Source of the DNA: Parabacteroides bouchesdurhonensis
GTDB lineage: Bacteria > Bacteroidota > Bacteroidia > Bacteroidales > Tannerellaceae
Assembly: GCF_900186615.1 (NCBI RefSeq)
Contig: NZ_LT896588.1
Span: forward strand, 2,954,762 to 3,018,761
DNA length: 64,000 nt
Direction of reading: 5' to 3'
The notes beneath the pieces were generated by a model. It did not search any database. It had not been told where the DNA came from and saw nothing but the letters and a program-made list of their open reading frames with translations. A program made the translations under genes and the position numbers. Position 1 is the first letter of the stretch; each line of letters begins with the position of its first letter. Positions 9,137 to 18,400 of this stretch are shown here, piece by piece.

Positions 9137-9144
9137 CAAAAGTA
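9137..9144 (-). promoter_or_regulatory. -7 element for the receiver-histidine kinase gene
   Basis: The minus strand reads TACTTTTG, a perfect TAnnTTTG, 43 bp before the ATG at 9094. No clear -33 element. Confidence 0.5.
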
Positions 9145-9178
9145 TTAAATAAGTTGATATGTTTAAGTTTTTTCGATA

Positions 9179-10381
9179 TCAATTTGTATTTATTTTTTCA
9201 ATTTTCTCTCTTTTAGCTTTATTCCAAATTCCACTTCCCTTGTTTTTCTTAAGGTAGAAAAAACCTTTTATAACGTTTATATTCATGAATATAAAATAAT
9301 AGGGAATAAACAATAGCTTATTTCTTATTTGTTTTTGTTCCAGTTTATAGCCGGTATAGGCCATTACATAAAATAACATTTGTATAACAAATATAATTGT
9401 ATAAAAAGTTGAAGTTTTAATAAGTATTATATTTAAGGGTATAAGCAAAAACAATACAATAGGGGTTATAGTCCATCGTAAAACACGATGACTTATATAT
9501 TGAAAACTCAATATTCCATATTTGAAAATATTCAATAGACTACGTAGACGCCATATAGATTGTAATCCTCCGGCAGCAATACGGATTTTTCGCTTTTCTT
9601 CTTCTTTCATATTTAAAGATGCGCTTTCCACCGCATATGCTTTCTTGCAGTATGCAATTTTATATCCTTTTTGGGCGATGCGAAGGGAAAGTATAAAATC
9701 ATCTAATAATGTATCGTTAGGCATTTGTTCAAATAATGCTGTTCGAATCGCAAATAATTCTCCGGCCGCCCCAACTGCAGAATAAAGCTGGAAATCTAAC
9801 TCTTTTAATGCCGATTCATATTTCCAATAAATTCCTTCTCCGGCAGTCGCTCCTTGCTTCTTTTGGATCTCCACCCGCTTTTCTCCGGCAACACACCCTA
9901 CTTTTGGATCATAAAAACATTGGATAATTTCTTGTATTGCATCTTTATTAAGCATTGTATTTGCGTCAGTGAATACGACGAAGGGGGTTGTGATATATTG
10001 TATTCCACGGTTTAAAGCTGCTGTTTTTCCTTGACGCTGAGGTTGATATAATATCGTAACTTCAGGATATTCGTTTAATAATTTATTGGTGTTATCCGTT
10101 GATCCATCAGTTATCCATACTATTTTTAGTTTATCTTTTGGATATGAAATTGCTAGACAATTAGCCATTTTTTCATTAACGATATCTTCTTCATTATATG
10201 CTGCGATAAATAAAGTTACTTCAGGAAGAAGAGTTGATTTCGAAGAATTTATTTTGTTTTTACAAAATATTTTTTTAACCTTTACCATGATATATAGTAA
10301 TATACCGTATCCTACATAAGTGTAAAAAACAAGAAAGACTCCTATCCAGAATAGAATTTCAACGATGGTATGGCTTGTCAT
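9179..10381 (-). CDS. Membrane GT2 glycosyltransferase at the EPS locus edge
   Basis: The 400-residue protein has one N-terminal membrane helix (residues about 8-30), a GT2 catalytic domain with VTLFIAAYNEEDIV, TDGSTDNTNKLL, FTDANTML and a DDFILSLRIAQKGYK acid-rich loop, and three or so C-terminal helices. The layout resembles processive or polymer-modifying family 2 enzymes such as NodC/IcaA-like proteins. The C-terminal QxxRW motif appears only as a loose RKIRIAAGGLQSIWRL. It probably adds a sugar at the cytoplasmic face of the inner membrane during exopolysaccharide assembly. It is alone on this strand here and divergent from the GT2 at 10522. Sugar donor and acceptor cannot be told. Confidence 0.85.
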   Translation of the reverse strand: MTSHTIVEILFWIGVFLVFYTYVGYGILLYIMVKVKKIFCKNKINSSKSTLLPEVTLFIAAYNEEDIVNEKMANCLAISYPKDKLKIVWITDGSTDNTNKLLNEYPEVTILYQPQRQGKTAALNRGIQYITTPFVVFTDANTMLNKDAIQEIIQCFYDPKVGCVAGEKRVEIQKKQGATAGEGIYWKYESALKELDFQLYSAVGAAGELFAIRTALFEQMPNDTLLDDFILSLRIAQKGYKIAYCKKAYAVESASLNMKEEEKRKIRIAAGGLQSIWRLRSLLNIFKYGILSFQYISHRVLRWTITPIVLFLLIPLNIILIKTSTFYTIIFVIQMLFYVMAYTGYKLEQKQIRNKLLFIPYYFIFMNINVIKGFFYLKKNKGSGIWNKAKREKIEKINTN

Positions 10382-10494
10382 TATGAATTATATTTTTATA
10401 GAATATAAGCAAAGGAATGAAATTTTTTTTATTTAGCAAATAGCATGATTAAAGAATTGATGAAATATAAAGCTTTTAAAGTGAGTTTATTTAT

Positions 10495-10502
10495 TATTTT
10501 TG
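10495..10502 (+). promoter_or_regulatory. -7 element for the plus-strand EPS trio
   Basis: TATTTTTG matches TAnnTTTG, 19 bp before the ATG at 10522. The -33 region is only weakly T-rich. Confidence 0.5.
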
Positions 10503-10521
10503 CAAACAAAAATAAGAATAG

Positions 10522-11691
10522 ATGAATATAATGATATTATATACTTTGGAGATTCTACTATTTATTATAATGTCTCTTAATGTGTTATATATATTGATCT
10601 TTAGTATCGCTTCTCAAAAAAAGTATAGAGTGCCTGCTTTTAATGATAAAAAGACTAATAAACACTTTATAATATTAATACCGGCTTATAAGGAAGACAA
10701 AGTTATATTGGAATGCGTAAAATCATGCCTAAATCAGGAATATCCTACTGATAAATACGATATTGTTGTTATTTCAGACCAAATGAGTGAGGAGACAAAC
10801 GAATTATTATCAGCTTTACCTATTCGACTGGAGATTGTGAATTTTGAGAATAGTACAAAAGCGAAAGCTCTGAATTTTGCGATGAGCCATCTTGATGGAT
10901 ATGATATTGCCCTGATTATGGATGCTGATAATACAATAAAACCAGACTTTTTGGAATATATTGATAAAGTTCCGTTTACAGAAACGATTGTTGCTTATCA
11001 AGCACATCGTATAGCAAAAAATAAAAATACAAATATAGCTTATCTTGATGCGGTAAGTGAAGAAATAAATAATAGTATATTTCGATTGGGGCATGTAAAT
11101 TTAGGTTTTTCTTCTGCGTTAATAGGTTCAGGAATGGCTTTCCGATATGATTATTTAAAGGAAGAATTAGCAAAGATAGATGCGGTAGGGGGATTTGACC
11201 GTGCTTTGGAACTGACATTATTTAGAGATAATAAAAAAATAGGTTATATACCGGATGCATATGTACTGGATGAGAAAATACAGAATCATAAAGATTTTTC
11301 GCGTCAGCGTAAACGTTGGATGTCTGCCCAAATCCATTATCTGGTACATTTTTGGAAAGATATTCCGCATGCTATAAAAACAAAGAATTGGGATTTTTGT
11401 GATAAAATGTTCCAACAAATGAGTTTTCCAAGACTTATTTTATTAGGACTTATTTTTATTATCTCCTTTATTGTCTCTTCTTTAGATTCATCTTTAGGTG
11501 TAAAATGGTGGATATTGTTATGCGTTTTGTTAATGTCTTTGGCGTTAGCTATTCCGCGAAATTTATATACAAAGCAATTCTTGAAAGCAACGACAGCATT
11601 GCCTGTTTCTTTTTTCAGTATGTTTCTAAATTTATTTTGTATGAAAGGTGCGAATAAAAAGTTTATACATACAGAACACGGAAGTAAATAA
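10522..11691 (+). CDS. Membrane GT2 glycosyltransferase (EPS)
   Basis: The 389-residue GT2 enzyme has an N-terminal helix, a catalytic domain (FIILIPAYKEDKVI, VVISDQMSEETNELL, LIMDADNTIKPD) and, after the RQRKRWMSAQ motif (a QxxRW variant), two C-terminal helices. It is clearly paralogous to the protein at 20710-21930 in the same locus: both share the ISDxMSxETN segment, STKAKAL and the NSIFRxGHxxLGFSSALIGSGMAF region in matching order. The predicted role is sugar transfer during exopolysaccharide repeat assembly at the inner membrane. It begins a three-gene run with the asparagine-synthetase-like gene and the flippase. The donor sugar is unknown. Confidence 0.87.
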   Translation: MNIMILYTLEILLFIIMSLNVLYILIFSIASQKKYRVPAFNDKKTNKHFIILIPAYKEDKVILECVKSCLNQEYPTDKYDIVVISDQMSEETNELLSALPIRLEIVNFENSTKAKALNFAMSHLDGYDIALIMDADNTIKPDFLEYIDKVPFTETIVAYQAHRIAKNKNTNIAYLDAVSEEINNSIFRLGHVNLGFSSALIGSGMAFRYDYLKEELAKIDAVGGFDRALELTLFRDNKKIGYIPDAYVLDEKIQNHKDFSRQRKRWMSAQIHYLVHFWKDIPHAIKTKNWDFCDKMFQQMSFPRLILLGLIFIISFIVSSLDSSLGVKWWILLCVLLMSLALAIPRNLYTKQFLKATTALPVSFFSMFLNLFCMKGANKKFIHTEHGSK

Positions 11692-11708
11692 TTTAATAAT
11701 ATACTGTG

Positions 11709-13475
11709 ATGTTTGTTGGAAAATGGAATAAAGATGAAGAAGACGATATTATATATAAAGATCCATGTCAAATATTCAAGGATGGAGAGTTTCGTGTCTG
11801 GTTTTTCGGAACATTGTATAATAAGGAAGAACTAAAATATGAATCTTTGATGAATGATGCAGAAGTTATTGCATCAATTTATCGAAAAAATGGATATGAA
11901 GGTTTTGCAGTATTGGATGGTTCTTTTACTTGTATCATAAGATGTCCCGGAATGACTATTATTGGTAGAGATCATCATGGAACTTCTTCTCAAGTATATT
12001 ATACAGATAAATACTTTGCGTCTTCTCTCGCTCAATTGCAGGAAACAAAAGAGGTTTCTTTAATACCTGACTATCATGCATTGAGTATGTTCCTTTCTGT
12101 TGGCTATGTTGCGACTCCATCTTCTGCTTTTCAAAATGTATATAAGTTGGGGGCAGGAGAGGTTTTAATATGGAAAAATAATGTACTTAAACGTATATCG
12201 TTATTTCCTGTAGATGAAATATTGCCTGCTTCAAAAGAGAAAAGTTTAGATGAGTATGCTGGTGAATATGCTCGTTTACATGCAGAAGCGATTCGGAAAC
12301 GGATAGGTATGAGTTCTAATGTTGGCATTTTATTAAGTGGAGGATATGATTCTGGCTGTAACCTGGCTGCTTTACGTCAGATATACGATGGAGAAATTCG
12401 TTCTTATTCTATAGGTTTTAAAGGTGATAACTGGACAGAGCTACCGTTAGCTCGTTGTATGTCGGATACATTTCATACGCGGCATTCCGAATATGAAATA
12501 GATGGTAGTGAAATAGATGCACTGCCTCAAATCGTAGAATATTTGGGCGACCCGTTTGTTGAAGGCGGTCTGATGGTAAATTATTCAGTTATGCGTTTAA
12601 TAGGGGATGATAAACCTGATGTTATTCTTGGTGGTGATGGAAGTGACCAATATTTCGGAACATCAGGACGAGAAGTTGCATTACACTACTTAATGTCCAA
12701 ATATGGGATTAGACCTTTTGCCGGTTTAATATACAATTTGTTGAGTCATAACCTGTTTGATAAAAACAATTCTTTTTATCGTATTCGCTTTCACTTGGAT
12801 AAAATATTGCATATCCTTCAAGGAGATTTATTTGGTTTTCCTTCTTTTTTATTAAAGGAAATGCTTGTAGATCAGTCGTTGGTGTCGATACCGGATATTA
12901 TTTCTCCAGACACCCGTAGTTTTGAACAATTATATATACAACATACTTATAAAAGTGATATTGAGAAAATAATTAACCAGGTAATTTTATTTAAGGCTTC
13001 TAAAATGTCAGACATGTTTGGCAATAATTTAGCTTTTCCTTATATGGATCTTAATTTGTATAAATTCCTGTTACAGCTACCCGTCTGTTATAAATGTAAA
13101 GGTAATACTCCGACAGATATAGCTAAAGGGCATTTTGTCGCAAAGTATCTTTTGAAATATCATTATAAACCAATATTGCCGGATGCAATAACTTCGAAGA
13201 AGAAACAAGGAGGTTTTGCTCCTATGCCTATTTTCTTCAAGGATGATAAAAGAAGAGCACGAATAGCCGATTTTATATTAAATTCTTCAGTAATTGGTTC
13301 TTTCTTGAAAAAAGAGGCTGTAGAACATTTCATCAAACAATATGATAAGGAAGTGCATGAGGATGGCAACTGGTTTTGGTATAAACAGAATAGGGCTATT
13401 CAATATTTCAACTTATTGACACTGGCTATCTGGTGGGACAGGTTTGTAGAACAAAAACAGATTTCTTTAATTTAA
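11709..13475 (+). CDS. Asparagine-synthetase-like protein lacking the glutaminase Cys
   Basis: A protein of 588 residues with the two-domain asparagine synthetase B plan. The C-terminal synthetase domain is intact in its ATP pyrophosphatase loop (LLSGGYDS, about residue 210) and has DVILGGDGSDQYFG. The N-terminal class II amidotransferase domain is present in outline (GSFTCIIRCPGMTIIGRDHHG) but does not begin Met-Cys-Gly: the chain starts MFVGKW, so the nucleophilic Cys is missing. It may use free ammonia or another amine to make an amide bond, as beta-lactam synthetase does without glutaminase activity. In an EPS locus this suggests amidation or amino-acid decoration of a sugar acid, which is inference. 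The ATG at 11709 is preferred over an adjoining GTG. The flippase gene follows after 6 bp. Confidence 0.85.
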   Translation: MFVGKWNKDEEDDIIYKDPCQIFKDGEFRVWFFGTLYNKEELKYESLMNDAEVIASIYRKNGYEGFAVLDGSFTCIIRCPGMTIIGRDHHGTSSQVYYTDKYFASSLAQLQETKEVSLIPDYHALSMFLSVGYVATPSSAFQNVYKLGAGEVLIWKNNVLKRISLFPVDEILPASKEKSLDEYAGEYARLHAEAIRKRIGMSSNVGILLSGGYDSGCNLAALRQIYDGEIRSYSIGFKGDNWTELPLARCMSDTFHTRHSEYEIDGSEIDALPQIVEYLGDPFVEGGLMVNYSVMRLIGDDKPDVILGGDGSDQYFGTSGREVALHYLMSKYGIRPFAGLIYNLLSHNLFDKNNSFYRIRFHLDKILHILQGDLFGFPSFLLKEMLVDQSLVSIPDIISPDTRSFEQLYIQHTYKSDIEKIINQVILFKASKMSDMFGNNLAFPYMDLNLYKFLLQLPVCYKCKGNTPTDIAKGHFVAKYLLKYHYKPILPDAITSKKKQGGFAPMPIFFKDDKRRARIADFILNSSVIGSFLKKEAVEHFIKQYDKEVHEDGNWFWYKQNRAIQYFNLLTLAIWWDRFVEQKQISLI

Positions 13476-13481
13476 TAAAAC

Positions 13482-14924
13482 ATGTCTATTAAGCAACAGG
13501 CTACTAAAAGTGTTTTCTGGAGTGCTATTGAACGTTTATCTGTACAAGGTATACAATTTTTACTAAGTATTATTATTGCGCGTTTATTGTTGCCTACAGA
13601 TTATGGATTGATAGCAATGCTTAGTATATTTATGGCAATTGCCCAAACATTTATAGATAGTGGTTTTGCAAATGCCTTGATACAGAAAAAGGATAGGACT
13701 GATGCTGACTATAGTACTGTGTTTTATTTTAATATCGTAGTTTCGGTAGTTGTTTATTTATTACTGTATATTGTTTCCCCTTTTATTGCGTCTTTTTATG
13801 ATGAACAGGCACTCACTTCTGTTACCAGGGTAGTAGGACTTATTCTTATTATCAATTCTTTTGGTATTGTTCAACAGGCAAAGATGACGGTGGTACTTGA
13901 TTTCAAAAATTTAGCTATTGCCTCTTTGATTGCCGTAATCGGAAGTGGTACTGTTGGTGTATGGTTGGCATATTCAGGATATGGTGTTTGGGCATTAGTA
14001 TATCAGTCTTTGTTGAATAACTTGTTGAGAGTTGCATTTGTGTGGATTTTTTCCGGATGGAAACCTATTTTATGTTTTTCGCGCGATTCTTTCCGCGTAC
14101 TGTTTGCTTTTGGGTCTAAATTGTTATTATCAAGTCTGTTGCATACGCTATATACCAATTTATATACCTTGATTATCGGTAAGAAATTTTCTTCGGAAGA
14201 ATTAGGTTATTATAATCGTGCTTTTACTTTGGCACAATTTCCATCAACAAATCTTACTAGTATTATTGTACGTGCTGTTTATCCTATACAATGCCGTATT
14301 CAAGATGACGATGAACAACTAAAAACTCTGTTTCTGAAATATACGCGGATATCCTGTTATCTTATTTTTCCTATTATGATAGGTTTTTGTGCTTTGGCAG
14401 AACCGATTATACGTATACTTTTAACAGATAGATGGTTACCTGCTGTTCCGATGTTGCAGATTATGTGTATTACTTATATGTGGGATCCAGTAATGAAAAT
14501 CAACAATAGTATGCTTAATGTTAAAGGTCGCTCCGACTATTTTTTATATGCAGAGGTCTGGAAAAAGATCGTTGCTTTTTCTATACTTTTTGCGACAATG
14601 CCATTTGGTGTTATTGTTATGTGTATTGGTTTGTTTTTTTATGCATTTGCAGATATGGGGATTATTATGTATTATTGTAAAAAGGTGACTAATATCACTT
14701 ATGGAATGCAGTTTAGAGCAATATACCCAATATTCCTTTTGTCTTTTACGATGGGAATTGGGATATATATGCTGACTTTTTTTAATATTCCTTTATATCT
14801 CCAGCTGGTAATGGGTATATTATGTGGAATAGGATATTACATTATAGTATCTTATATTTTTCGTTTTAAAGAATTGACTATTTTGTATGATATTGTCTTG
14901 AAATACATACATCGTAGAAAATAA
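13482..14924 (+). CDS. Oligosaccharide flippase (Wzx-like, MOP superfamily)
   Basis: The 480-residue integral membrane protein has about 12-14 hydrophobic segments and the typical opening of polysaccharide flippases, SIKQQATKSVFWSAIERLSVQGIQFLLSI condensed as KSVFWSAIERLS, with the conserved ILARLL/PTDYGL region (ARLLLPTDYGLIAML). These carry undecaprenyl-linked repeat units across the inner membrane for Wzy-dependent polymerisation. It lies 6 bp after the asparagine-synthetase-like gene and ends 3 bp before the stop of the opposing methyltransferase gene. It pairs logically with the polymerase (21936-23390) and chain-length protein (23396-25555) on the other strand. Confidence 0.92.
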   Translation: MSIKQQATKSVFWSAIERLSVQGIQFLLSIIIARLLLPTDYGLIAMLSIFMAIAQTFIDSGFANALIQKKDRTDADYSTVFYFNIVVSVVVYLLLYIVSPFIASFYDEQALTSVTRVVGLILIINSFGIVQQAKMTVVLDFKNLAIASLIAVIGSGTVGVWLAYSGYGVWALVYQSLLNNLLRVAFVWIFSGWKPILCFSRDSFRVLFAFGSKLLLSSLLHTLYTNLYTLIIGKKFSSEELGYYNRAFTLAQFPSTNLTSIIVRAVYPIQCRIQDDDEQLKTLFLKYTRISCYLIFPIMIGFCALAEPIIRILLTDRWLPAVPMLQIMCITYMWDPVMKINNSMLNVKGRSDYFLYAEVWKKIVAFSILFATMPFGVIVMCIGLFFYAFADMGIIMYYCKKVTNITYGMQFRAIYPIFLLSFTMGIGIYMLTFFNIPLYLQLVMGILCGIGYYIIVSYIFRFKELTILYDIVLKYIHRRK

Positions 14925-14927
14925 TTT

Positions 14928-15707
14928 TCAGTCGTTATTTTTTTTATGCATTTCCATATACTTTTCTAATGAAACCGGATTGTATGGTATAAATTTTCTT
15001 TTAATTTTTTCCATTACTAAATGAATGAATGCCTGTATTGAGATTTTTATATCTTGGCTTTTACTACGATAAGGAAAAATTGTTCTACTTATCTTGTCAG
15101 ACCAAGTGTATTCAAAGAATGATTTGTAGTAAGGGTCTTCGGGGTTTACTATTATATCAATGTTATCTTTCCATTCATATCTAACAGTATGAGCTTGGTG
15201 ATATGATAAATAGAATATATGTAAGGCAAAACTTTGATATGGTAAAAAATTAAGAAATGTTTTACCTAAATCGGGATATAATGATGGAATTCTTTTTTTA
15301 TCATAAAGTACTAATTTTTTGTCAATTTCCAAACATACCCATTTGTGCGATTCTTTTGGAAATAAAGATTCTCCGATGAAACTTGGTAGTTCTATATATC
15401 CTCTGGAGGCAACGCGTGATAATTCATTGGTAAATAGCATTGGATCTTCAACATGTTCCAATACTTGGTTACATATTAGATAATCAAATTCTTTATCTTT
15501 AAAAGGCATATCTTCTCCGTCCGCGTTAACAAATTCCTGATAAGGAAATATTCTTATATCTCCTCCTCTATGGTAATTAGACTCAATGAATTTTTCAACT
15601 ATAACATTTGCTCTGGGATGAGGGCTTTGTCCGCTTCCTACTTCCAATACACGATCTCTTTTATTGATATTTAGATCGTTTCTATCCATTGGGTTTCTCT
15701 CTTTCAT
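14928..15707 (-). CDS. SAM-dependent methyltransferase (EPS locus)
   Basis: The 259-residue class I methyltransferase has motif I DRVLEVGSGQSPHPRANVIVE at residues 19-38 or so and the later acidic motif DYLICNQVLEHVEDP. It most likely methylates a sugar or lipid-linked glycan intermediate in the cytoplasm. The C-terminal part is basic with no membrane segment. It is separated from the ten-gene EPS operon upstream by 153 bp that include two small hairpins, so it may be expressed separately. The substrate is unknown. Confidence 0.85.
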   Translation of the reverse strand: MKERNPMDRNDLNINKRDRVLEVGSGQSPHPRANVIVEKFIESNYHRGGDIRIFPYQEFVNADGEDMPFKDKEFDYLICNQVLEHVEDPMLFTNELSRVASRGYIELPSFIGESLFPKESHKWVCLEIDKKLVLYDKKRIPSLYPDLGKTFLNFLPYQSFALHIFYLSYHQAHTVRYEWKDNIDIIVNPEDPYYKSFFEYTWSDKISRTIFPYRSKSQDIKISIQAFIHLVMEKIKRKFIPYNPVSLEKYMEMHKKNND

Positions 15708-15860
15708 ATTAAATTATTTTTATATTTAAATGAGTTTTATATTTCTCTCCACTAGTATCTCTTTAAAATTGAGATATTAGAGTTATAATGAAAATTTTAT
15801 GGCTCTAATCCCTGATGCCTAGGTTTGTTTGCTTTTTTAATTGATATACTTGCCTCATTT

Positions 15861-17774
15861 TTATTTAATCCCCAATATTAAAGTTCGTGTTAATCTCCAT
15901 TTTTGTCCCAATTTTCCAATTATAACCGGGAATATTATTGCTATACTCAAAGCAAATAAGAAAACTGGAATTTCTGAATGAATTCCAAACCAAGAAAGCA
16001 AGATACGTCCGCCGGAAGTCCCAAATCCATGGTATAAATAAATGACATATGCATAATTTCCTAACCATATGAGAATCTTATTAGAATGTTTTTGGTGAAG
16101 TAGTAACAGTAATAATGCCATAATCCAGATTGGCTGTAATCTTTGATACAAATTATTTTCTGCTAATGGATAAAACCATTCTAACTGTAAAAGAACGATA
16201 CCTATTAATGCTAAAATCGCATATACCCCCCATTGTTTATCTGTGATAAATAGTTTTCCTGAAAATCGATTGGCCCCCATTCCTATAATAAAATAAGGGA
16301 ATAAAGCAATTGCTCCTTTAAAGCTGAATAAATTAGGTATAGAGGAAGGTATTACTTCTTTCAAAATAACAACTCCAATATAAGTAACAATTATGCAGGT
16401 GATCCAATTCTGTATTCGACTTGCCCATCCCCGAATATCAATAACTGCTGCACATGTAAACATGATAAAAAGAGAAGGTAGATACCAGTAAATAGTATAA
16501 GGGAATATATATATTCGCCAGATTTCAGATAAATATCCTTTATTATTTGTTCCTGGAGTTATATATTGAACCAGAAAATATAAAGTAGCGGCAACAGCCA
16601 TAGGGATCAATAAACGGTAAAATTTCTTTTTAAAGAAATTTCCTAACGAATCCTTTTGAATGGGTTTTATTGCGTAGACCCATCCTGCTATTGCTGTAAA
16701 CAATGGCATTTGAATATAATCAATCCATAGATATAGATAACGCCAAGGAGAGGGGTAATCTATTTTCATTCCTCCTTCCGGTGTGGAACCTATAACATGA
16801 CCTATTACAACAAGAAGGATTGCTAATCCGCGTAAAGTTTCTATTGATGGAATTTTTTGCTGAGTACCCATATATATTTCTTTTGTGTTTTGGTTTTTTG
16901 AATGAATCGTATCTGTGAAACCGTGGAAACATCCTTTAAGAAAGGATTTAAGCATGGCTTGTTCTCTATGTATTGAATATAAAAGAATATTTTTGGGGAC
17001 AACAATTGCTATTTGATAGAATAATGCTATCAATTTGTTTATGAAAATATAATTACGACGTGCGAATAAAATTCGACTTCTAGTTAGGTAATATAGTCGG
17101 AATGGAGAACCTCTTTTAATGGTCATACTTTCTTTGTGAAAAACACAGGCTGCTGGTTCATACCAAGTTTCATAGCCTGCACGTTGTAGTTGACAACTCC
17201 AATCCAATTCTTCATAGAAAAGAAAATAGGATTCTGTCATTGGTCCAACTTTCTCTATGATTTTCCGTGAGGTCATGACACATGCTCCGTGTATTGCATC
17301 TGTGGGATGAGCTGTATTATATTGACCGTTATCTTTTTGATTCAGTCCAATCAAATTATAGCTTACTCGTATAGGATTGGCGGCTATATATCCAGCATAT
17401 TGGATAGTATCTTTTTGATATTCATATTTGATTTTAGGAGAAACAGCCCCAATTTTATCAGATGATTGTAATCTGTCTACTAATGCCTTTAGAAAAGGTT
17501 CAGCAATAGTAATATCGTTATTAATATATACAATATGCTCACCTTTTGCGTACTGATACCCTAGATTATTTCCTCCTGCAAATCCTAAATTTTTGTCACT
17601 ACATATTACTTTGACATTGGGTAGTGATGCCTTAAGTAAAGGACCATCACCATTAGGTGAATCATTGTCTACAACAATGATTTCAAAGGGATAATTCTCA
17701 AATTGCTGAAGACTTTTCACCAATTCGCAAGTATCATTATACCCATTGTAATTAATAGTGATAAGTGAAACCAT
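15861..17774 (-). CDS. Fused GT2 glycosyltransferase and acyltransferase-3 membrane protein
   Basis: A single uninterrupted frame of 637 residues joins two activities. Residues 1 to about 285 form a rhamnosyltransferase-like GT2 domain (MVSLITINYNGY, VVDNDSPNGDG, NNLGY, YINNDI, FLFYEELDWSCQLQRAGY). From about 305 a ten-helix acyltransferase family 3 domain starts (PSIETLRGLAILLVVIGHVI) with the typical MPLFTAIAGW and YLYHGF segments. Acyltransferase-3 proteins move acetyl or similar groups onto sugars at the membrane. The fusion suggests that the sugar added by the first domain is then O-acylated by the second. The linker has an internal Met (MGTQQKIPS), so an internal start could also give the acyltransferase alone. 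It is the last gene of the tight EPS operon. Confidence 0.88.
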   Translation of the reverse strand: MVSLITINYNGYNDTCELVKSLQQFENYPFEIIVVDNDSPNGDGPLLKASLPNVKVICSDKNLGFAGGNNLGYQYAKGEHIVYINNDITIAEPFLKALVDRLQSSDKIGAVSPKIKYEYQKDTIQYAGYIAANPIRVSYNLIGLNQKDNGQYNTAHPTDAIHGACVMTSRKIIEKVGPMTESYFLFYEELDWSCQLQRAGYETWYEPAACVFHKESMTIKRGSPFRLYYLTRSRILFARRNYIFINKLIALFYQIAIVVPKNILLYSIHREQAMLKSFLKGCFHGFTDTIHSKNQNTKEIYMGTQQKIPSIETLRGLAILLVVIGHVIGSTPEGGMKIDYPSPWRYLYLWIDYIQMPLFTAIAGWVYAIKPIQKDSLGNFFKKKFYRLLIPMAVAATLYFLVQYITPGTNNKGYLSEIWRIYIFPYTIYWYLPSLFIMFTCAAVIDIRGWASRIQNWITCIIVTYIGVVILKEVIPSSIPNLFSFKGAIALFPYFIIGMGANRFSGKLFITDKQWGVYAILALIGIVLLQLEWFYPLAENNLYQRLQPIWIMALLLLLLHQKHSNKILIWLGNYAYVIYLYHGFGTSGGRILLSWFGIHSEIPVFLFALSIAIIFPVIIGKLGQKWRLTRTLILGIK

Positions 17775-17779
17775 GCCTG

Positions 17780-18388
17780 CTATTTTTTAGGAACTTTAAT
17801 CCATTCACCTCGTTCGAAGTCATATTGTTTTAAAATACGGGCAGGGTTACCGCCGACTACTGAATAAGGGGGGACAGATTTCGTTACAACGCTGCCAGAT
17901 GCAATAATACAATGCGTACCTATCGATATGCCTTGATTGATACACGAATTACCTCCGATCCAAACATCATCTTCTACTACTGTTTGATTGGGTGTTACCC
18001 CTTGTTTCGCTATTGGGCTGGTTATATCCAAATAGTTATGTGTTAATCCCGTTATTTGTGCTCCACTTCCAATAGTAACATAATTACCTAATTTGACAGG
18101 ACCTACTAATTTGACACGAGATGTTACATGGGTAAAGTCTCCTATAATTATGTCTCCCATCCCATTGTTTATAATACAATAATCTTCAATTATACTTTTT
18201 TGTCCTAAGGATATTTTTTTAGAAGGAATGATGTCTAATCGGGCTTTTCTTCTGACTATTGCACCTTTTCCTTTTTTTATGACGAATGGAATAAGGAAGA
18301 CTCTGGCCCACCAGCGTGGGCGTGATGAATAAGGGTGTACTAATAAATAGTGAAGAAATTTCTTTAATCGCGGATATTTATTTAGCAT
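17780..18388 (-). CDS. Hexapeptide-repeat acyltransferase (EPS)
   Basis: The 202-residue left-handed beta-helix acyltransferase of the WcaF/maltose-acetyltransferase type shows imperfect hexapeptide turns (IIEDYCIINNGMGDIIIGDF, VEDDVWIGGNSCINQGISIG) and the signature SVVTKSVPPYSVVGGNPAR. It probably uses acetyl-CoA to O-acetylate a sugar hydroxyl in the cytoplasm. An N-terminal extension of about 40 basic residues precedes the helix. The gap to the next gene is only a few bases, so it is part of the EPS operon. With the acyltransferase-3 domain next door, the polymer is likely to carry more than one acyl substitution. Confidence 0.88.
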   Translation of the reverse strand: MLNKYPRLKKFLHYLLVHPYSSRPRWWARVFLIPFVIKKGKGAIVRRKARLDIIPSKKISLGQKSIIEDYCIINNGMGDIIIGDFTHVTSRVKLVGPVKLGNYVTIGSGAQITGLTHNYLDITSPIAKQGVTPNQTVVEDDVWIGGNSCINQGISIGTHCIIASGSVVTKSVPPYSVVGGNPARILKQYDFERGEWIKVPKK

Positions 18389-18400
18389 AATATTATAGTT

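Noticed and set aside
15708..15860. Small RNA or attenuator between the fused transferase and the methyltransferase genes
   Set aside because: Only two weak 6-bp stems are visible, with no T tract and no promoter. Nothing firm to annotate.
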